Origin: Brevibacillus_H ginsengisoli
Lineage (GTDB): Bacteria; Bacillota; Bacilli; Brevibacillales; Brevibacillaceae
Assembly: GCF_050113715.1 (NCBI RefSeq)
Contig: NZ_JBNJQR010000001.1
Location: 620,001-684,000, forward strand
Direction of reading: 5' to 3'
DNA length: 64,000 nt
A program made the translations under genes and the position numbers. Of the stretch, positions 58,423 to 64,000 are shown piece after piece (positions within the stretch are counted from its first letter, which is position 1; the number at the start of each line of letters is the position of its first letter). The notes under the pieces are model-generated. The model was not told the DNA's origin. It did not search any database and saw nothing but the letters and a program-made list of their open reading frames with translations.

Positions 58423-58460
58423 TTGAGGAAACAATCGGAAGTAACGGGGGATGGTTAAAG

Positions 58461-59402
58461 ATGAAGTGGTCAGAAATTTGTATCCATACGACATCAGAAG
58501 CAGTGGAGGCAGTCTCTAACTTATTGTACGAGGCTGGAGCCAACGGGGTTGTAATTGAGGACCCAGAAGTCTTGCACCGAGATTGGGATACTCCTTTTGG
58601 TGAGATTTATCATCTATCCCCCGACGATTTTCCGAGTGAAGGTGTTTATGTGAAAGGCTATTTACCGGTCAACAGCTATTTGGGCGAGACCGTTGATGCA
58701 CTGAAAGACCGATTGAATGAACTTTTGTTGTACGGATTGGAACTGGGAACAGGAACAATTACGACAACGGAGGTTCACGAGGACGAGTGGGCTACCGCGT
58801 GGAAGAAGTACTATAAGCCAGTCACCATCTCGAAGCGAATCACGATCACTCCGGTTTGGGAGGAGTATGTTCCCAAGAGCGACGACGAGCTCATCATCGA
58901 GATGGACCCGGGAATGGCTTTCGGAACCGGTACACACCCTACGACTGTACTCTGCATTCGGGCGATTGAGGATTATTTGCAACCCGAAGATCGCGTCTAT
59001 GATGTCGGAACGGGAACAGGAATCCTGAGTATTGCGGCAGCTAAACTGGGTGCTTCTTCAATCCTTGCGATGGATTTGGATGAGGTAGCCGTTCGCTCTG
59101 CCCAAGAAAACATTAAGATAAATAAGTGCAGTGAACATATTACAGTGAAGCAGAACAATCTGCTTGATGGCATTGAGAACCAAGTGGAAGTGGTTGTTGC
59201 CAATATCTTAGCAGAAGTAATCGTTCGTTTTACGGATGATGTACACCGCGTCTTGTTGCCCGGCGGGACATTTATCGCCTCCGGTATTATTCAAGCGCGT
59301 GAGCAAGACGTGAAGGAAGCGTTGGCAGCATCTAATCTCGAAGTTATTGAGACCCAGTACATTGATGATTGGGTAGTGATCATTGCGAAAAAACGAGCTT
59401 GA
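58461..59402 (+). CDS. prmA: Ribosomal protein L11 methyltransferase
   Basis: 313 residues from ATG 58461 with GGGGGATGG. N-terminal substrate-recognition domain (MKWSEICIHTTSEAVEAVSN), then the SAM domain: MDPGMAFGTGTHPTT, YDVGTGTGILSIAAAKLGA, VVVANILAEVI. It trimethylates L11. Follows dnaJ as in B. subtilis. Confidence 0.97.
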   Translation: MKWSEICIHTTSEAVEAVSNLLYEAGANGVVIEDPEVLHRDWDTPFGEIYHLSPDDFPSEGVYVKGYLPVNSYLGETVDALKDRLNELLLYGLELGTGTITTTEVHEDEWATAWKKYYKPVTISKRITITPVWEEYVPKSDDELIIEMDPGMAFGTGTHPTTVLCIRAIEDYLQPEDRVYDVGTGTGILSIAAAKLGASSILAMDLDEVAVRSAQENIKINKCSEHITVKQNNLLDGIENQVEVVVANILAEVIVRFTDDVHRVLLPGGTFIASGIIQAREQDVKEALAASNLEVIETQYIDDWVVIIAKKRA

Positions 59403-59481
59403 TTATTTCTCTCGCCTCGTTTCCATAAAAAGAGTTAAGACGTTTCGCATAAAACAAGATAGAATAGAGAGGTTGCCCATC

Positions 59482-60213
59482 ATGCAACGATATTTTATCG
59501 CGCCTGATCAATGGATGGATGAGCAAGTGGTGATTACTGGCGATGACGTCCATCATATTGTGAAAGTCATGCGATCAGAAGTAGGCGATCAGATTCTGGT
59601 CAGTGACGGAGCAGGTCGCGTAGCTTCTGTTCGGTTGACACAAATCGATCCAAAAGAAGTACGTGCCCAAGTCGTCGAACTGCTAGATGAGCATAGGGAA
59701 ATGCCGATTCAGGTCACGATTGGACAAGGTTTGCCCAAGGCAGATAAATTGGAATGGATTCTGCAAAAGGGAACAGAGATGGGAGCGTACGCTTTCCAGA
59801 CGTTCTCGTCAGAGCGCACGGTTGTGAAGCTGGATGAGAAAAAAGAAGGCAAGAAGCTGGAGCGTTGGCAAAAAATAGTCAAGGAAGCAGCCGAGCAATC
59901 CCATCGGGCAATTTTGCCGGAAGTGTTGTCCCCTACAAGCTTTAAATCCATTCTGGAACAAGGAAAATCCTACTCCGCAAGAATCATCGCCTATGAAAAG
60001 GAAGCGGCTGTAGGTGTGAAAGAAGTGCTTTCTACGCTTTCGCCCGGGGATTCTCTTTTGGTATTAATCGGACCAGAGGGCGGTTTTTCTGTGGAGGAAG
60101 TGGCACAGGCTGAAGCAGCTGGTTTTGTCTCTGTGCATTTAGGTCCGCGAATTCTGAGAACGGAAACGGCGAGTCAGTATGTGCTGGCGGCGGTTTCCTA
60201 TCATTTTGAATAG
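59482..60213 (+). CDS. rsmE: 16S rRNA m3U1498 methyltransferase
   Basis: 243 residues. ATG 59482 (MQRYFIAPDQWMDEQVVITG) with GAGAGG upstream; the frame is open back to 59383 inside prmA but without a site. The SPOUT-class knot is seen in LVLIGPEGGFSVEEV and LGPRILRTETASQYVLAA. It methylates U1498 of 16S rRNA. Confidence 0.96.
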   Translation: MQRYFIAPDQWMDEQVVITGDDVHHIVKVMRSEVGDQILVSDGAGRVASVRLTQIDPKEVRAQVVELLDEHREMPIQVTIGQGLPKADKLEWILQKGTEMGAYAFQTFSSERTVVKLDEKKEGKKLERWQKIVKEAAEQSHRAILPEVLSPTSFKSILEQGKSYSARIIAYEKEAAVGVKEVLSTLSPGDSLLVLIGPEGGFSVEEVAQAEAAGFVSVHLGPRILRTETASQYVLAAVSYHFE

Positions 60214-60297
60214 ATTTGTACTGTCACAGGTTGTTTGAGCCTCACCATGTAAAGCAGTAGTTACATGCGTTGAGCAGCTTAGAAAGGAGGGAGAGCA

Positions 60298-61656
60298 ATG
60301 GGCAGTGTTGCTTTCTACACATTAGGATGCAAAGTGAACAGTTATGAAACAGAAGCGATCTGGCAGTTGTTCAAGTCGAACGGATACAACCGTGTCGATT
60401 TCGAGACAGAGGCCGCTGATGTTTATGTGATTAATACATGTACCGTTACCAATACCGGTGATAAGAAGAGTCGTCAGGTCATCCGTCGAGCTATTCGCCG
60501 TAATCCAGAAGCAATCGTAGCCGTTACAGGCTGCTATGCGCAGACCTCTCCTAACGAGATTGCGGATATTCCAGGTGTGGATATCATCGTGGGAACTCAA
60601 GGTCGCGAGAAACTGATTGAATACGTGGATCAAATCAAGCAGGAGCGCACACCGATCAACGCGGTTGCCAACATCATGAAAGCCCGTTCGTTTGAAGAAC
60701 TGGACGTTCCCGCTTTTACAGACCGTACGCGCGCGTCTCTGAAAATCCAGGAGGGCTGCAATAATTTCTGCACCTTCTGTATTATCCCATGGGCGCGTGG
60801 CTTGATGCGTTCGCGCCAACCTGAGAGTGTCATTGAGCAAGCGAAGAATCTGGTGGAAGCAGGCTACCTGGAGATCGTCCTTACAGGTATCCACACAGGT
60901 GGTTATGGTGAGGATCTGGAGAATTACAACCTGGCTAAGCTTTTGCGTGACCTCGAACAGGTTGAAGGCCTGAAGCGTATCCGAATCAGTTCCATTGAAG
61001 CCAGCCAACTCAGCGATGAAGTGTTGGAAGTGATCAACAACTCGGATAAAGTATGCCGCCACCTGCACGTTCCATTACAAGCGGGTGACGATGAGGTTCT
61101 TCGCCGCATGCGCCGTAAATACACGACAGCGGAATTCAAAGAACGCATGGAAAAAGTTCGCAAGGCTCTTCCAGGTGTCGCTTTGACCACAGACGTGATC
61201 GTAGGCTTCCCAGGTGAGACAGAAGAGCAATTCATCAACGGCTACAACTTCATCAAGGAGATCGGTTTTGCGGAGCTGCACGTTTTCCCATATTCCATGC
61301 GTACAGGAACACCAGCAGCGCGTATGCCGGATCAAGTGCCGGAAGAAGAGAAAAAAGAGCGTGTTGCTAAACTGATCGAACTGAACGTTGCGTTGACCAT
61401 GGATTATGCTAAAGATTACGTAGGTGATGTGCTGGAAGTGATTCCAGAGCGAGCGTATAAAGAAGACCCAACCAGCGGATTGATGATGGGTTACTCCGAT
61501 AACTACCTGAACGTTGTATTCCCAGGTACAGAAGAGATGATCGGCAAAGTCTGCAAGGTCAAAATCGACGAAGCAGGCTCTGAGTATTGCAAAGGCACCC
61601 TGGTACGGGTATTGGAGAATCAAGCGCCTTCTATCGTGGGGGAAACCGCCATATGA
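60298..61656 (+). CDS. mtaB: tRNA t6A37 methylthiotransferase MtaB
   Basis: 452 residues from ATG 60298 with AAAGGAGGGAG. N-terminal MTTase domain with cysteines in TLGCKVNSYET, NTCTVTN and TGCYAQ; radical SAM motif CNNFCTFC; C-terminal TRAM-like domain. It converts t6A37 to ms2t6A37 in tRNAs reading ANN codons. Its stop overlaps the NUDIX start. Confidence 0.97.
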   Translation: MGSVAFYTLGCKVNSYETEAIWQLFKSNGYNRVDFETEAADVYVINTCTVTNTGDKKSRQVIRRAIRRNPEAIVAVTGCYAQTSPNEIADIPGVDIIVGTQGREKLIEYVDQIKQERTPINAVANIMKARSFEELDVPAFTDRTRASLKIQEGCNNFCTFCIIPWARGLMRSRQPESVIEQAKNLVEAGYLEIVLTGIHTGGYGEDLENYNLAKLLRDLEQVEGLKRIRISSIEASQLSDEVLEVINNSDKVCRHLHVPLQAGDDEVLRRMRRKYTTAEFKERMEKVRKALPGVALTTDVIVGFPGETEEQFINGYNFIKEIGFAELHVFPYSMRTGTPAARMPDQVPEEEKKERVAKLIELNVALTMDYAKDYVGDVLEVIPERAYKEDPTSGLMMGYSDNYLNVVFPGTEEMIGKVCKVKIDEAGSEYCKGTLVRVLENQAPSIVGETAI

Positions 61657-62081
61657 TCGAAATCTCCGCAGGCGGGGTTGTTTACAGCAATCAAGGTGAC
61701 CAGCTCTTCATTCAGCTAATCGAAGACCGTTACGGGAAAATGACACTCGCCAAAGGCAAGCAGGAGCCGGGCGAGACGATTGAAGAAACGGCTTTACGCG
61801 AGATTTTGGAAGAGACGAGTGTCCAAGGGCGTTTGATTCAGCCAATCGAAATCGTCCATTACACGTACAATCATCCGGCAACGGCTGAGATCATCAATAA
61901 AGAAGTGCATTATTATCTGGTTGAGGCATTAACCGAAGATTTAACGGCTCAAGTCGAAGAAATTAAAGCCGTTCACTGGTATGCCCCGCTGGAAGCATGG
62001 GCGAATCAACAGAAAAAAGGCTATAAAAACAACGAGATCGTCCTGCAAAAGGCGCTGGCTCATCTAGGAATTAATGTGTAA
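61653..62081 (+). CDS. NUDIX hydrolase
   Basis: 142 residues from ATG 61653, overlapping the mtaB stop (ATGA), with GTGGGGG upstream. The Nudix box GKQEPGETIEETALREILEE extends to TSVQG, with all catalytic Glu present. It hydrolyses a nucleoside diphosphate derivative, not predictable; the layout resembles small Ap4A or bis(5'-nucleosyl) hydrolases. Confidence 0.92.
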   Translation: MIEISAGGVVYSNQGDQLFIQLIEDRYGKMTLAKGKQEPGETIEETALREILEETSVQGRLIQPIEIVHYTYNHPATAEIINKEVHYYLVEALTEDLTAQVEEIKAVHWYAPLEAWANQQKKGYKNNEIVLQKALAHLGINV

Positions 62082-62103
62082 ATAAACAAAATGGGTATAA
62101 CGA

Positions 62104-62139
62104 AGCAGTTGGCATAGAAGTGTGCCAACTGCTTTTTTT
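62104..62139 (+). terminator. Intrinsic terminator after the NUDIX gene
   Basis: AGCAGTTGGCA (62104-62114) pairs with TGCCAACTGCT (62123-62133), followed by TTTTTT. Confidence 0.9.
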
Positions 62140-62157
62140 ATACGAGCCCTCCATTTT

Positions 62158-62167
62158 ATGATATAAT
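62158..62167 (+). promoter_or_regulatory. Extended -10 promoter of the cytolysin gene
   Basis: TG-A-TATAAT with TATAAT at 62162-62167. No convincing -35, and no PlcR-type palindrome, is visible. Confidence 0.55.
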
Positions 62168-62190
62168 TTTCCATAAAGGGGGGAGTTTTT

Positions 62191-63720
62191 TTGGAAATTT
62201 TTAATCTCTTTAAAGGAGCTAAATTAGTGGCAAGTTTAGCGGTTAGTTTATGCATCATGAATTATCCGTTTATTACTTCCGCTGAAACATTGCCAACTAG
62301 CTTACCTTGTGAAACGAGCAAACCCAGTGACGTTGATACTGGAATTGCGAACTTAAACTATAATAACAACGAAGTTTTAGCGGTAAATGGGGATAAAGTA
62401 GAAAGTTTTGTCCCAAAAGAAGGGATCAACTCAAACGGTAAATTTATCGTAATCGAACGAGCGAAAAAATCACTGACCACTTCACCAGTGGATATTTCCA
62501 TAATGGATTCCATGACGAATCGCACTTATCCAGGAGCGTTGCAATTGGCAAACCAGGCTTTTGCGGATAATCAACCGAATCTTTTAGTGTGCAAAAGAAA
62601 GCCGTTGAATATTAGTATCGATTTGCCTGGGATGAAAAGAGAAAATACCATTACCGTTGAAAATCCAACTTACGGCAACGTATCTGGAGCCATCGATGAG
62701 TTAGTGTCCACTTGGAATGACAAATATTCAGCAACTCATACTTTACCTGCAAGAATACAGTATGCGGAGTCGATGGTGTATAGCAAATCCCAAATTGCAA
62801 GCGCTTTGAACGTTAACGCGAAGGTTTTGGATAACTCTCTGGGAATTGACTTTAACGCCATTGCAAGCGGAGAGAAAAAAGTGATGGTTGCGGCCTATAA
62901 GCAAATTTTTTACACTGTAAATGCTGAACTGCCGAACAATCCGTCAGATGTATTTGACAATCGTGTTACTTTTCAGGAGTTAACGAGTAAAGGCGTAAGT
63001 GATGAGGCCCCGCCTGTTATGGTGTCCAACGTAGCTTACGGCAGAACCATTTATGTAAAATTAGAAACGACCTCGAAAAGCAAAGACGTACAAGCCGCAT
63101 TTAAAGCGCTGCTTCAGAACAACAATGTAGAAACAAGCGGACAGTACAAAGATATTTTTGAGGACAGTTCCTTTACGGCAGTTGTTTTAGGCGGGGACTC
63201 ACGAGAGCATAACAAGGTTGTTACCAAAGACTTTAATGAAATTCGAAATATTATTAAAGACAATGCTGAATTTAGTCCGAAAAACCCAGCATACCCGATT
63301 TCCTATACCAGTGTGTTCCTTAAAGATAACGCGGTAGCGGCTGTTCATAACCAAACCGATTATATTGAGACTACAACTACAGAATTTTCGAAAGGGAAAA
63401 TAACGCTTGATCATTCTGGCGCTTATGTTGCTCAATTTGAAGTTGCTTGGGATGAATTTACCTTTGATGAAAATGGCAAGGAAGTGTTAGCCCACAAAAC
63501 CTGGGATGGAAACTACAAAGACAAAACCGCTCATTTCTCAACCGTGATACCTCTTCCGCCGAATTCAAAAAATATAAGAATCTTCGCGAAAGAATGTACA
63601 GGCCTTGCGTGGGAATGGTGGAGAACGATCCTTGATGAACACAATGTTCCATTATCCGACGATATCAAAGTGAACATTGGTGGAACGACATTATATCCAA
63701 AAGCAAAGATTAGCCATTAA
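62191..63720 (+). CDS. Thiol-activated cholesterol-dependent cytolysin
   Basis: 509 residues starting with TTG 62191 after GGGGGGAG. A signal peptide covers about residues 1-31, with cleavage likely after ITSA. The undecapeptide ECTGLAWEWWR (468-478) is intact with its Cys, and the cholesterol-recognition Thr-Leu pair is at 500-501 in GGTTLYP. Domain 4 and the transmembrane hairpin regions are in place, so the toxin should be active. It is secreted, binds cholesterol-rich membranes and forms large pores. Relatives include alveolysin and the Brevibacillus laterosporus cytolysin. It stands alone between two terminators next to housekeeping genes. Confidence 0.96.
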   Translation: MEIFNLFKGAKLVASLAVSLCIMNYPFITSAETLPTSLPCETSKPSDVDTGIANLNYNNNEVLAVNGDKVESFVPKEGINSNGKFIVIERAKKSLTTSPVDISIMDSMTNRTYPGALQLANQAFADNQPNLLVCKRKPLNISIDLPGMKRENTITVENPTYGNVSGAIDELVSTWNDKYSATHTLPARIQYAESMVYSKSQIASALNVNAKVLDNSLGIDFNAIASGEKKVMVAAYKQIFYTVNAELPNNPSDVFDNRVTFQELTSKGVSDEAPPVMVSNVAYGRTIYVKLETTSKSKDVQAAFKALLQNNNVETSGQYKDIFEDSSFTAVVLGGDSREHNKVVTKDFNEIRNIIKDNAEFSPKNPAYPISYTSVFLKDNAVAAVHNQTDYIETTTTEFSKGKITLDHSGAYVAQFEVAWDEFTFDENGKEVLAHKTWDGNYKDKTAHFSTVIPLPPNSKNIRIFAKECTGLAWEWWRTILDEHNVPLSDDIKVNIGGTTLYPKAKISH

Positions 63721-63737
63721 TCTTAATCTTATCGCAA

Positions 63738-63778
63738 AGAGATAACGAGGTGATTTTCTCCTTCGTTATCTCTTTTTT
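63738..63778 (+). terminator. Intrinsic terminator after the cytolysin gene
   Basis: AGAGATAACGA (63738-63748) pairs with TCGTTATCTCT (63763-63773), followed by a T run. Confidence 0.9.
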
Positions 63779-63875
63779 CTTCTCAGTGGATTCCCCATCT
63801 ATTTAAAAGCTCCTTGGTACATACCCACTTCTTTTTGAATAAAGTGGGATAAAGGCTATTTACGGGGGAATCCAT

Positions 63876-64000
63876 ATGATTCATGTACCCAATGCTACCA
63901 TCGAGGTGAACCAATTAGCAAAACAATGGCATTTGGATAAAACCGGGATTAATGTACTAAACGCCATGTCAAAGAGCGAAAAAGTTTATGAGTATGAGAA
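63876..64000 (+). CDS. Unrecognised protein, N-terminal part
   Basis: ATG 63876 with ACGGGGGAATCC upstream opens a frame that leaves the window after 41 complete codons: MIHVPNATIEVNQLAKQWHL, then DKTGINVLNAMSKSEKVYEY. It has no signal peptide and is mixed helical in character. Too short to assign to a family. Confidence 0.65.
   Translation, partial: MIHVPNATIEVNQLAKQWHLDKTGINVLNAMSKSEKVYEYE

Noticed and set aside
60322..61068. 248-codon frame antisense to mtaB
   Set aside because: Shadow of a well-supported radical SAM gene, no ribosome site or family resemblance.

Overview
The window reads as chromosome of a spore-forming, low-to-mid GC Gram-positive bacterium of the Bacillales. It carries spore genes (tlp, gpr, spoIIP, yqxA), a T-box and a SAM-I riboswitch, a CIRCE-controlled hrcA-grpE-dnaK-dnaJ cluster and strong AGGAGG ribosome binding sites. 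The gene order and the cholesterol-dependent cytolysin at the right end fit Brevibacillus (B. laterosporus-like). That assignment is inference; no rRNA is present to confirm it. No IS element, prophage, CRISPR array, tRNA or rRNA was seen.

Left third (1-14.5 kb), accessory and transport genes: the tail of a chemotaxis receptor, a PilZ protein, and a SAM-riboswitch-controlled sugar-type ABC importer whose permease carries a frameshift. These are followed by a GNAT enzyme, an MFS exporter with a palindromic upstream site, a DUF2087 / degenerate GIY-YIG pair, a protein with a Gln/Asn-rich tail, spore protein Tlp, a decayed alpha/beta hydrolase, a class A beta-lactamase-like protein without signal peptide, an oligopeptide-binding lipoprotein, and a Zn efflux pair (CDF transporter plus CzrA-like repressor).

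Middle (14.6-40.8 kb), conserved housekeeping: yqeG-yqeH-aroE-yhbY-nadD-yqeK-rsfS-yqeM, then T-box-leuS, comER, comEA, comEB, comEC, holA, rpsT, gpr, spoIIP and yqxA. This backbone is interrupted between comER and comEA by an Lsa-like ABC-F gene behind a complete attenuator and by an acetate-type symporter. asnB lies between comEA and comEB, both of which point away from comEC. An ECF sigma / anti-sigma pair sits between comEC and holA. The gap before holA holds a cluster of small hairpins with a shared GTCCT loop and covarying stems, with a partial copy after comEC, and an AT-rich palindrome that also occurs 25 kb away.

Right third (40.9-64 kb): a five-gene dipeptide/oligopeptide ABC operon, an alpha/beta hydrolase, an M24 aminopeptidase, a very likely type I toxin-antitoxin locus (28-residue holin-like peptide flanked by a 13-bp inverted repeat), a VOC protein, then lepA-hemW-hrcA-grpE-dnaK-dnaJ-prmA-rsmE-mtaB-NUDIX. 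The window ends with a secreted thiol-activated cytolysin and the start of an unrecognised gene.

The most promising undescribed elements are the GTCCT-loop hairpin family, the type I toxin locus and the ABC-F attenuator. The riboswitch-controlled importer with a broken permease is also worth attention.
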